64,000 nt of DNA from Agrocybe praecox (taxonomy: Eukaryota > Basidiomycota > Agaricomycetes > Agaricales > Agrocybaceae), in contig OZ024846.1 of NCBI GenBank assembly GCA_964017145.1, positions 1,488,001-1,552,000 of the forward strand, written 5' to 3'. The first letter of the stretch is position 1. Each line of letters opens with the position of its first letter. The notes under the pieces are model-generated. The model saw only the letters and a program-made list of their open reading frames with translations, was not told the DNA's origin and did not search any database. Positions 44,601-54,360 of this stretch are shown here, one piece after another. The translations under genes were made by a program, and so were the position numbers.

Positions 44601-44935
44601 ACGGCGCAAGGGCGCGATGGGTGAGGCATGAGGCATGAGGCATGGTGAATATATTTTAACCTGTATTAACACGGCGCAGAGCGCGATGGATGAAGCATGA
44701 AGCAAATATTTTGACGTGTGTTGACACGGCACAAGAGTGCGAAGGTTGAAGCTTGAAGCTTGAAGTTTTGAAGCATTGAGGCATGGCGCATATATTTTAA
44801 CGTGTATTAACACGGTGCAGAGAGCGATGGGTAAAGCATGAATCATGGCGCATATATATTAACATGGGGCAGGGCGTGAAGCTTGAAGCTTGAAGTTTTG
44901 ATGCAACATAATGCATAAGGCATGCAAGGAGATGA
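44601..44935. repeat. Minisatellite, right part
   Basis: About five units of the same 60-bp repeat as 41740-42908 resume directly after LTR-X copy 2, then decay into GAAGCTTGAAGCTTGAAG runs. Confidence 0.85.
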
Positions 44936-45006
44936 GTGCCAAGCTTGACACGAAGTAGTTATGCATGGGGAAGTCCTAATGAAAGCAGACACACTGTCAG
45001 CTTTTG

Positions 45007-45863
45007 CAGCCCGTGCAGACAGATTTATGCATCAAGTTCTGGTAACTGCCCAATTAAGGTGATGCATCCACAGTGGCTGTGGCCTAGTGGCCCAAATTCA
45101 TGTATCAAGCCCTCTGGCTGGCTTATTGTGACTGTTTGTGACTTATCATGTGATAGTCATGTGTTTATATTTGATGGGATCAAAATCTATGCACATGACT
45201 TTTTGCTTGCCTCTATTTACATGTTTGGGCTCCACTCATATGTTTATATGGCCTCAAATACAAACAAATAATAAATAATAATGTCAGCAGGCAGGGGCAG
45301 GCAGGATACAAAACAAACAAGGCCTTTGAGTGATTTCACATTCAAACAACCCAATAAGGCAAGAGGACTTTGGACTTTGAGATTTTGAGATAAAGGCCTT
45401 TGATGGATGATAGATGGGACTGAGATAAGACTAGATAAAAGATAAGTCTATTTTTAGCTCGATCTATTTTTAGAACACTTTACATATTTGATTAGTTCAA
45501 GCCTAAAATGGTATAGCACACATTTTTTGATGATTTTAGAATTTATTTTTAGTTTGCTATAAATATTTCAATCTTTTATTTTGATTTGTATCCGGCTTTC
45601 TGTAGATATTTTGCGTTTTGTGGCTGAACCATTGATGATTATGTAATAAAAAATATTTAGCATAGCTTTTGAATTTTTCTCTACAACTTTGATTTTAGGT
45701 GGCTGTGCACCAGATCACATGATTTTCACATGACTACAGCTCTCTAGTCACTGTCGGTCACCCTGATACATGACTTTGGGCCTTGTGGCCATTTCCGCTG
45801 TGGATGCATCACCTTAATTGGGCAACTACCAGGAACTCATGCATGATTCTGTCAGTAGTTAGT
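45007..45863. mobile_element. hAT MITE, 0.8 kb family, complete copy
   Basis: Left end CAGCCCGTGCAGACAGATTT; right end reversed CACTAACTACTGACAGAATC. Inverted repeats share AACTGCCCAATTAAGGTGAT-type sequence and GGCCCAAA. Flanks AGCTTTTG (44999-45006) and GGCTTTTG (45864-45871), 7 of 8. Core in plus orientation at about 45195-45350. Confidence 0.85.
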
Positions 45864-46350
45864 GGCTTTTGAGAACCTAGTTTGGCACGTACTGGTGAAT
45901 TTATCTATGTACCGAACCCCCCCAGTTGTAGTCTTAGGCCCCCATGGTATAGGTCTCTTGCGACGCATGTAGTACCCCAACGCTTTAGGAGCAGGTTCTG
46001 CGGATTTGCAGACAGCCAGATGATACAGTTGTAGCATGAAAATCGGTCAGGATTTGATGATGTGTCGGAGTTTTCAGTCATAATGACTTGGAAAAAAATA
46101 ATTTGACGCTGCTCTAGCGTTGCTGAATGGATGCTGTTGCGAAGATTCTTGATAGAGACGTAGCCGGAGACTGAGCGATGGAAAACAAGTGTTCGGTCAA
46201 GATGCCGGAACGCTGGAAAGGAAAGCGCAGGTGACGGTGACTCCAGTCACAGTTTGTGACTGGAGTTGGAAACCAAAGCCGAAGTGCCGCTCTGCCGAAG
46301 ACTGAATTCTAGCTCTTCATTCCTACCTCATTTCGCTATAGAATGAGTAT
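45864..46350. other. No gene recognised; hairpin at 46242-46268
   Basis: A 61-codon frame on the minus strand has no motif. ACTCCAGTCACA (46242-46253) pairs perfectly with 46257-46268 across a 3-nt loop. This is the right side of the block that splits LTR-X copy 1. Confidence 0.45.
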
Positions 46351-46699
46351 CTCGGCAGTCAATTCTATAGCTTGGAAAATGTTCCAAGCTTCGATTATTC
46401 TCTTCTTTTTTGACGTTTACTCTGATTTCAAAGTGGAATACGTTCACTTTGATTTCTACTCTCTTATTCAATCTCAAACTTTTGTCTAGGACAAAAGCTC
46501 ATCACAAACTCTTAAACCTATGTGATCTTTACACCAACAAACCTTTCTTAGGAACGAAGTAATTTTATTCCCACCCCCGAACTCACAGGGAGAGAGTCGT
46601 TTTATCTAGGTCTAGCCCACTCTTTCTCTGGATTTTGTTGTTGGTTGTGTTTTGTGTGATTGGCAAAGCATAAATCACTGACAGAAAAATCGTCTTTCA
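46351..46699 (+). mobile_element. LTR-X copy 1, 3' part
   Basis: Resumes at CTCGGCAGTCAATTCTATAG and runs to CGTCTTTCA, matching the last 340 bp of copies 2 and 3, with the three hairpins intact. Confidence 0.75.
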
Positions 46700-47162
46700 G
46701 CGCGCGCCATTGTAATGGCAAAGAATCCGAAGTCCGAGCAGAACATGTTCCGCAGGCTGAGCCGTTGCCCCGCCTGCTTATCCGACCCCTGTGGGTCGCT
46801 TGAACGCAAGCGCTGAGTTGTTGTTGTCCAAGAACTTGATCAGATGCACCAGAAGTTCTGGTGACCGACCGTCGTGCTTGCGTGTATGTTTCGTACACAC
46901 TTGGAGTACTTTACTCTACCCCCCCCCAGGCTCTGGAATCCACTGGACTCTATAGAGTCCAATGGAATCTTGTGGATTCCACTGTGGATTCCAGAGCCTG
47001 ATTTTGGCCCAGAAACCACCCAAATTCGGTCATTTCTGTCCATAGACGTCCATTGGACATGCCATAGATATCTATAGAACATAAAAGTCCATAAGATTTC
47101 CATGGAATCCACGCCTGGTGAACACGGAACAACCGAACAGGGTCTGTTACTATTATATATAA

Positions 47163-47248
47163 TAAAAAAAGAAAGTGCAGCATTGAGGTTCGAACCCTCA
47201 ACGCTTACATAATAGTAAGCGCTCTAACCAACTAGACCAAAGGGGCTT
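47163..47248 (-). ncRNA. tRNA-like Pol III unit in element B
   Basis: Minus strand: A-box-like TGGTCTAGTTGG, B box GGTTCGAACCT, T-arm stem TGAGG/CCTCA, an anticodon-arm-like hairpin (GCTTAC...GTAAGC) with a loop of 6 instead of 7, and a downstream run of 7 T (plus-strand A run at 47163-47170). It is the closest to a real tRNA of the three, but D-stem and acceptor pairing are imperfect. Confidence 0.6.
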
Positions 47249-47429
47249 GTATTTGGCAGTTGCGCGTGCACCCCATATACCGTCGTTCATTGCCACATCA
47301 CGTTACATTGTTTACAACCGTGGCGGACGGTGTGATGTTGATACGTCACACTCCTTGTTCCTCAACCACCACCATCCCACCACCGCCATTTGCCACCACC
47401 ACCGTCCACTACCACATTTCCCTGTTGCT

Positions 47430-48185
47430 ACCACACTTCAACGACGACGCGGATGACGACGACGACGATGAGCACAACACAACACAACACGAACACCAAA
47501 CACCAAACGCCGAACGCCGCCGCGGCCGATGGCTGCCAGCACACCAGCCAACAAACGCGAGGGGCCGAGCTCGACGATGCGAACGCGAACGACGACGGAC
47601 GACGCGAGCACGATGATGGGCACGCAAAGACAAAGACGACGACGACGCGAGCGACAGTACAAACACAAACACAACGACACAAACACGACAACGCAAACGA
47701 CAACGCAAACACGATGACAACGCGAACAACGACACAAACACAACGACGATGCGAACGCGACAACAATGCGAATGCGACAACAATGCGAATGCGACAACAA
47801 TGCGAACGCGAACAACGACAACGACGGCTGCCAGCGCATACGCCAACGAGCACGAAGGAACGCGGATGGTGGTAGGGGAGGCATTAGGAGGTAAGTATCC
47901 CGTCCACATCGTCTTGTCGCTCACCGCCGCTGTCCACAGGTATCCCTGCCTTCCCCTTCCCTCTCTCCCCCTTCCCTCTCTCCACCTTCCCTCTCTCCCC
48001 CTTCCCTCTCTCCCCCTTCCCTCTCCCCCCCTTCCCTCTCCCCCCCTTCCCTCTCCTCTCCTCTTTCCTTCTCTTCCTCTTCCTTCCCCTCTCCTCTTCC
48101 CCTTCCTTCCCCCTCTCCTCTTCCCCTTCCTTCCCTCTCCTTCACTCCTTCCCTTCCCTTCCTCTCTCCTTTTCTCTTTTTGCCT
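47430..48185. repeat. ACG/GAC triplet tract and polypyrimidine tract of element B
   Basis: 47430-47840 is built of GACGAC, CAACG and GCGAACG units; 47935-48185 is a near-pure pyrimidine strand (CCCTTCCCTCTCTC units). Frames here encode only simple peptides and are not genes. Polypyrimidine/polypurine mirror repeats of this length can form triplex DNA in general. Confidence 0.85.
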
Positions 48186-48638
48186 TCTTTTGCATAGCTT
48201 TAATGATTATATAGACCATATGTATTATTTTAGATTTTAATAAACTGATTTTACTTTTTTTTTTGTATGTTTTTCTTCCTGAAATGTCCATAGATATCCA
48301 GTGGATTCCACTGGATTCTATGAGGACTCTGAAGAAATTGCTAAGTTTTTAAAAGTCTGGATATCTGTGAACTCCATAGACTTCTATGGACATCTACAGA
48401 GTGGAAAATGAACTTAGAAATTTTTCGAAGTTTTGAGTTTCTGGAAGTCTATAGGAATCTATGGATATTCCATGGAATTCCATAGAAAAGGACCAATTTT
48501 TTTGGTCACTTTCCAAGATATGTGACCAATATTTAAGTCTATAGACAGTCCATGGATTTCTATAGATTTCTATAGAGTCTATAGAGTCCAGTGGATTCCA
48601 GAGCCTGGGGGGGAGGAGTGTAAAGTACTGCACACTTG

Positions 48639-49505
48639 CAATATGTGTGCGCGTGTCTGCAGGTGGTGGCCACATTTGCATGCATGAGGTTCTTGAATGT
48701 TAAAGCGCTCATAATAAGCACCAATAGGAGCGTGATTAAGGATGCATCTACACATCCTAGCGACGTACGGTACAAGTTCGTCTTTCACTTTGCGGAGCCA
48801 AGTACCTTCATTGAGATATGTTGGCTCGAGTAAATCCCCGGCGAGGTTCTTGAGGCGCATAAAGGTATGCCCTCGATAATTGGGGTCTTGGAAGAGTGTC
48901 TTCCAGTTCTCCTGTACGCCTTTAGTGACAGCCTTCCGTACACCATTGAGTGATGTAGCCGGGCGATCCCCGGCAGGTTCGACTTGAGCCCGACTAATGT
49001 CATGGGCCTCTTGGTATATCTTCCACTTCAGTTTTGAGGGAACCTGAATGAAATCTACATGGCACGTGGCGTCTTCTTCTAACCACGGTTGCAGAGCTCG
49101 GCATATGGCCAAAGAATGTCCTTGGCCACTGTGGTGGGTGGGGTCCAATGCTCGTTTGGCTGAAGCCATCGAGTCAGTGAAGATGACAATCTGTTCGCAG
49201 TCGTCCTGCTGGGTGGCAAGGACAATAGCTGAGCGGATTGCAAAGAGTTCTGCATCTGGAGCAGTCATTCTTCTGGCTGGATGTGAGACGGTATGAATCC
49301 GCTCGCGTCCCTGGTATAGTAAGGCAGTCGAGACCGCCTGTCGTTGTACATCGTTCAGCACCAAAGCGTTGACCGCACAATACACCATTGTTTCTTCTTT
49401 CTGTGCCTCTTTGAGGAACTTGTTTAGCTCAATGAGCACTGCTTGACCTGACGCTTCATCAGTAGGGCAGGGTTTGAATGTGAATCGGTCGTTGTATAAG
49501 TCCAA
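48639..49505 (-). pseudogene. LINE G: RNase H and C-terminal region of ORF2
   Basis: Long frame from FTFKPCPTDEASGQAVLIEL through AELFAIRSAIVLATQ, FTDSMASAKRALD and PHACKCGHHLQTRAHILQVC, running without a stop into element B. RNase H acidic residues appear kept. Upstream neighbour on the minus strand is RT of the same copy, separated by a stop (49530). Confidence 0.85.
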
Positions 49506-50466
49506 CAGCCTGTTTCCAGGATGGGCCTCTCACGCGACTGGCGTGAAAGACTCTGTAAGTTCAGGGAGATGACGGTCTATCTCCATGAGGGCCCCTCCTA
49601 CCTTTGCTTTCTGAGCAGGAGTGAGCCTTGAGATTGCCAACGGGTGAGCGTCAGCCCGCTTATGATGTTCCTCGGAGAGGAGTGACCTAAGTGGATGGGT
49701 GTCTGATAACGTGGCAGCCCAAAAGTTGGACCAACCACCTAGTTTCTTCAGATGGAGGTGGATGGGGATGAGGCCCGCTAGGGCCTCCACTCCGCCTGTG
49801 GGGGAGGTGCGGAACGCACCCGTAATCCAAAGTGCCGCTTTATGCTGCATTTTGCGCAGGTCCTCGAGGGCTCCCTTAGATCGGGAGCCTTCAAAGTACT
49901 ACAGACGGTACCTGTACGTTGCGATTGGCAGAATGCACAAGCGGTATAGTAGTTGCTTTTCCTTGGGATGTAGACCGCGAGTTGAGCTTCCAAGCATCTT
50001 CATGGCTTTCACCGATGATAGCGACTTGGTAGAGTAGAACCGCACATGCTCTTTGAATGTGAGCTTGCGGTCAAAGAAAAATCCCAGATAGCGCCAGACG
50101 CGCTTTGGGCGAAGGGGGGTATCACCTGTATAGGGGGCGTACCTGAGGTCCAGGGGTGGTGGGTCATGGTTGTGCGACCTGTCGAAGCACATGTATTCGG
50201 ACTTGTTGTGTTCGAGGATGAGACCTATTGCGGTGAAGAGTCGAAGGAGGACTGCATAGGCAGCCACGAGGGTTACCATGTTCTCCTGGAGGGTTTTGGC
50301 CTGGGCAATGCATGTGCCGTCTTCTACATATGATAGAAGCAATGTCTTACGGGATATCTCTTCTATATGGTATAGTTTCATCACTGGGGTGATGTACAAT
50401 GCTGAGAGGACAGGGGACAAGGCAGAGCCTTGTCCCACACCGACGTCCGCCTGCCGGGGGTCGGAT

Positions 50467-50928
50467 TGTTGAAATTAGTGATCAAACACTTTGATTTTGG
50501 ACTTGTATATATGGACTTTTACATAGATTTCGGTGTTTTTCCCTGTTTTTGGACAGTATTTCTTAAATAACTATTTATAGAGTAGAGCTATGGACGAGAT
50601 CTTTCTAGATTAGGAATCTCCTTAATGAGACGAATCCGGCAGTATATAATATGTAGCGTAGAACTTCGTTTGGTGCACCACTGATTTCGAACGCGATATT
50701 GTGGGCACCTATATTCACACTTAGGGATTTTTGGGGTGAATAGGAACAAACAAAGCAGTATTCCTACTATGTCTGGGGAGTACTCAAGACACTAGATTGG
50801 GATTTTGGTTATACAGAAGCAATATACTATTTTCATTAAGACTAGTCATTGTTGTGCACTTGAGACTTGACTTTACTGTTGACTATAAGTCTATTGACTA
50901 TTGGTTACACTATTGTCAATTTCTAACA
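50467..50928 (-). mobile_element. Copia-type solo LTR, 462 bp
   Basis: TGTTGAAATTAGTGATCAAA ... CAATTTCTAACA, with short inverted ends, flanked by CGGAT (50462-50466) and CAGAT (50929-50933), a 5-bp duplication with one change. The same LTR sits at 61045-61503 next to a copia pol C-terminus, which names the family and gives the orientation (the LTR there follows pol on the minus strand, so TGTTGAAATT is the 5' end on that strand; here that strand is plus, so the strand given is provisional). Confidence 0.8.
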
Positions 50929-52449
50929 CAGATGTGAACAATCCCCACCTATATGAGGTGAATTGATCTACTAGGTATGATGAGAAGAGCCGCGCCACTA
51001 ATGGCGAGAACCCCTGCTTCTTGAGTATTGCCTTGAGCATGTGATGGTTTAGAGATGGGAAGAACTGGGCGATGTCGAAAGCGACTACGCTGGTCTTGAG
51101 GCCCTTAGTCCACCCGGTGCGAATCAGGTGGGTAAGGTACAACCCTGCGTCTTTGGTTGAGCGCTGTCACACTCCTCTGACTTTGTTAGGATGAACAAGG
51201 TCGAACTTGATCATGTTGTATTGAAGACGATTCAATATCATCTTCTCAATTAGTTTCCCTGTGGTGTTCAACAGCACTATAGGCTGGAATGCTTTGGGAT
51301 CAGAATATGTAGGTTTGCCCGCCTTGGGTATGATTACCGATGTCGACTCCTTAAAGTGCCTTGGCCAATGCGCAACACAAATGCAGGTGTTGGCTAGGTC
51401 GATAAGAATTGGCCATGACCCATGGTCAGGGCCAGGGGAAGAGAGACTTGAGCAAGACACAAGCACCTCGTCTAGTTCTAGCTTGGAGAATGGGGGCCAG
51501 TCCCTTTCCTGAAGGGTGGGGAGGGGGTCTAGCACTGCAAGATCTACAACTCGGCCGGAGGCCGAGTTGTAGGTATTGTGGAGGGCGTCCCATAGGGAGT
51601 CCATTCCATAGCAGGGCTGTCCTTGGTATTGGATAGCTTTCCAGGCTGGTAATTTTTGCTGTTTAACCCATTCTATTAGGTCCCACGGGCGTCTATTGGT
51701 GTGAGATATCTCGAAGATTCGATTCTCGAAGAATTCTCGTTTGGTGTCTTTAACAACTTTCTGGAATGCCTTCCACTTCTCGTCAGTTTTATCCAAACAA
51801 TAAGCGGCAAGTGTTGTGGTGCACTCGTCATTCCACCATGGCTTGGAGTGCTTTGTGATTCGGGTCTCCTTGGCATGGGTGTTCCACGTGTCGGAGAAGA
51901 CATCGGCAAGGGCTTGCGCCACTCGTTCAACATCTGCCCTGGTTTTGAGGCCTCCTGCCTCACTGGCAGCGACCTTCCCTGGCAGCTCGAGCTTCCACGC
52001 TTTGTATGCATCGGAACCTTTTGCGATTGTGAAGCAGATCACGTCTTCAACGTCATCCCCTAGTTTGACAGAAGCTATCAACGGAATATGATCCGTTCAC
52101 CCCTGATGTTCGGGTGCTCATGTCATGCGACTTCTCACTGACTCAGCAATCCCACGGAATACCAGATCTATGACCGATGGCCAAAGGTCTTGATTGTTGG
52201 ATATAAATGTAGGGCCCGGATTGGACGGCTCTGTCCATTCTAGGTTGAGCTCGGCTGCTACGTCTAGCAACGCGATAGCATTCCACCGATGATACGTGAC
52301 ATTGGGGTCCCATATCCTCGAGTGTGTGTTAAAGTCGCCTCCCATATAATGGAAGCGGGGTAGTTCATCGACGTGGTCTTGTAAATACCAAATGGCCGTG
52401 CTGGTTTCATCTGAATATACATTCATGAAGTTATAAGTCTCATTGCCTT

Positions 52450-52668
52450 GAAACTTTTTTTTTTTTTTTTTTTTTTTTAAATCAAAGGACCAAAGTCCCA
52501 CTTGTATTCCGGTGCACGATTGCAGTCTGGTCCCTACATTACATACAAAAGCATGCTAAGCAAGATTTAATACTACGCTACGTCTGCGAGGGTGGGCAAA
52601 GGCCCGCCAAGATTGCAGCCTGCCGTTAAGCGGTCAGAGTATTGCTGGTTTGATGGCGCTTGCGCCGT
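52450..52668 (-). mobile_element. 3' end piece of a LINE (poly-A and 190 bp of 3' UTR)
   Basis: A run of about 29 T (poly-A on minus) at 52450-52478 followed by AAATCAAAGGACCAAAGTCC, the family 2 3' end, up to GCGCTTGCGCCGT at 52668, where LTR-X copy 3 begins. Inserted in the endonuclease region of LINE G. Confidence 0.8.
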
Positions 52669-54357
52669 TGTCATGCGTCATATTTGATTGAACATGAACG
52701 AACCTGAAATTGCATAAGAGATCATTCGTTTATTTTTAAATTTCAATATTTCCTTTTTTGTATTCTCCATTTTAATTTCCCATCACGGCTCTATCGCAAC
52801 ATTAAGGCACCAATTCTTCGGAAATCTATTCAGTCTAGGCTAAAGTCATGAAACCGTCGCCACGATCCAAGACAAATCACTCCTTCCTCTCAACGTTCAT
52901 CGTCTTACGTGTTCAAATCTACCAAATGTCTTCCACTTCCCTTGTTTCCTTTGTTCAACAATCCAAGGATGTCGTCAATTCTTCCGGACCTCGAAAAATC
53001 AATAAAGCTTCAATATATCCATTCATTCAAATTGCCGGAGTTTTTGATGCGAGCGAAAATTGCGAAAATTGGTTAGCGACACATTACACGGAGGATCATA
53101 TTTTTCAAGAAGGAGATACCGTCAGTTTCACATACAGAATTCAGCCGGACGACACACCCAAAATCATTCGCCTTGAGGAAATCGTGCATTATGAACGAGG
53201 AATCATAGTTTTCGCAGTATCGACAACCAGAAGTTCGGCACCAGCATTATTCACAAGGCCACGCATTGCTATTCCACGATCACAAGTGTCCCTCAGCATC
53301 ACACAGAAGATAAGATATGCCTACGCTTACATCATACAACGGCACAGCATATTCACCACTTATCTAAATCCGTCGCATCCCATCTATTCCATCAAAAGAC
53401 TTCGATGACATCATGCAAAGCCCAGGCCATCAAGCGGCTGTGCAACCATCATTCCAAACACATGATTCGATGTCACATGCTTATCACGAGTCACTATGAG
53501 TCACAGGAACTGATACATCAACAACGCGGCTACGCTAAGGTTACATTCGCCAAATATAGCAATCCATCAGCTGGAAATAGCTCGATTCCTTCCATCCGTC
53601 GATTTCACTAATCGTCAAGTCAACTATGATCGATTTATCATTCAAGAAGATGTGCTTGGTCATTCTTTGCTGCGCATTAGTCAACTTTTTTATTTATTAC
53701 TCATTCTTATTCATTTCTTAGTCATTTCATCGAGCGATGGACAGTTTTCTCCTTCTTTTCCATCGTTTCAGCCCATTCCTTTGTCATTCCTGACTCACTT
53801 GCTCAGTCAGCCTATTCATTTAACCCCTTATTCTTTGTCATTCGTTTTAACCTTACTTGTCATCGATTACTCATGCCTTGCAGGATTTGTAGTATAAAAG
53901 CTAGTTAGATCCTGTAAAGTAGACAAGAAGTACACCCCTATCATAGGACAATTGTACCGATTCAAGCAGTTATCTTTCAGTTCAGTATTCATTCAGTCAA
54001 TCCTCAGTCTCGGCAGTCAATTCTATAGCTTGGAAAACGTTCCAAGCTTCGATTATTCTCTTCTTTTTCGACGTTTGCTCTGATTTCAAAGTGGAACACG
54101 TTCACTTTGATTTCTACTCTCTTATTCAATCTCAAACTTTTGTCTAGGACAAAAGCTCATCACAAACCTTTAAACCTATTCGATCTTTACACTAACAAAC
54201 CTTTCTTAGGAACGAAGTAACTTTATTCCCACCCCCGAACTCACAGGGAGAGAGTCGTCTTATCTAGGTCTAGCCCACTCTTTCTCTGGATTTTGTTGTT
54301 GGTTGTGTTTTGTGTGATTGGCAAAGCATAAATCATCGACAGAAAAATCGTCTTTCA
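52669..54357 (+). mobile_element. LTR-X copy 3, complete (1689 bp)
   Basis: TGTCATGCGTCATATTTGAT ... CGTCTTTCA. Flanks do not match (GCCGT left, CCGCC right): the left flank is LINE 3' UTR and the right flank is LINE RT, so this copy looks recombined between two insertions. TATAAAAG near 53894. Hairpins: AGCTTGGAA/TTCCAAGCT (54027-54048), TCAAAGTG/CACTTTGA (54086-54110) and CTTTTGTC/GACAAAAG (54137-54155). Confidence 0.75.
52926..53408 (+). CDS. ORF-X copy 3 (160 aa), unknown protein of LTR-X
   Basis: MSSTSLVSFVQQSKDVVNSS to SIKRLR, again 160 codons, with the 26-codon upstream extension open as in copy 2. Substitutions relative to copy 2 include Q/R, Y/N, IS/TP and M/T, but no indel or stop. 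A second, 81-codon frame (53652-53897, MLGHSLLRISQLFYLLL...) lies just before the TATA box in all copies; being Leu/Ser/Pro-rich with a hydrophobic start, it may be only a by-product. Confidence 0.5.
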   Translation: MSSTSLVSFVQQSKDVVNSSGPRKINKASIYPFIQIAGVFDASENCENWLATHYTEDHIFQEGDTVSFTYRIQPDDTPKIIRLEEIVHYERGIIVFAVSTTRSSAPALFTRPRIAIPRSQVSLSITQKIRYAYAYIIQRHSIFTTYLNPSHPIYSIKRLR

Positions 54358-54360
54358 CCG

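Larger units (their letters stand above)
46904..48630. mobile_element. tRNA-carrying hAT-like element, copy B (inverted orientation)
   Basis: CACACTTG is duplicated at 46896-46903 and 48631-48638. Ends: GAGTACTTTACTCTACCCCC and, reversed, CAGTACTTTACACTCCTCCC, followed on both sides by AGGCTCTGGAATCCACTGGA. Module order is that of copies A and C read on the minus strand: AT-rich, polypurine (47935-48180, pyrimidine on plus), GACAGCGGCGGTGAGCGA near 47920, GTC-rich tract, tRNA-like unit. Its subterminal repeats are a different motif, built on TCTATRGA and GGATTCCACTGG. Confidence 0.85.
46700..52449 (-). mobile_element. LINE family 2, copy G, with nested insertions
   Basis: Minus strand. From 3' UTR (46700 on) through ORF2 C-terminus, RNase H, RT and part of the endonuclease to 52449 (QGNETYNFMNVYSDE). 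Interrupted by the tRNA-carrying element B (46904-48630) and a copia solo LTR (50467-50928). RT and EN frames carry several stops. The RT active-site motif reads YVED instead of YVDD (near 50320). A 39-nt palindrome present in copy H is missing at 51407. Its 5' part is cut at 52449 by the poly-A end of another LINE. Confidence 0.85.

Noticed and set aside
47430..48240. Frames of 140-170 codons in element B
   Set aside because: Simple-sequence artefacts over GAC/CAACG units and a polypyrimidine tract.
53652..53897. Second LTR-X protein (81 codons, hydrophobic start)
   Set aside because: Conserved only to the same degree as surrounding non-coding LTR, Leu/Ser/Pro-rich, overlapping the promoter region. 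Not enough to call a gene.
39975..54357. LTR-X copies 1 and 3 as the two LTRs of one retrotransposon
   Set aside because: The DNA between them is LINE, minisatellite and other elements with no gag/pol in that orientation, and the flanks do not match.
54261..54360. C-terminal 30 residues of the LINE H ORF2 frame
   Set aside because: The same residues appear at 46600-46700 and 42910-43010 as part of LTR-X read backward, so they are not LINE protein.
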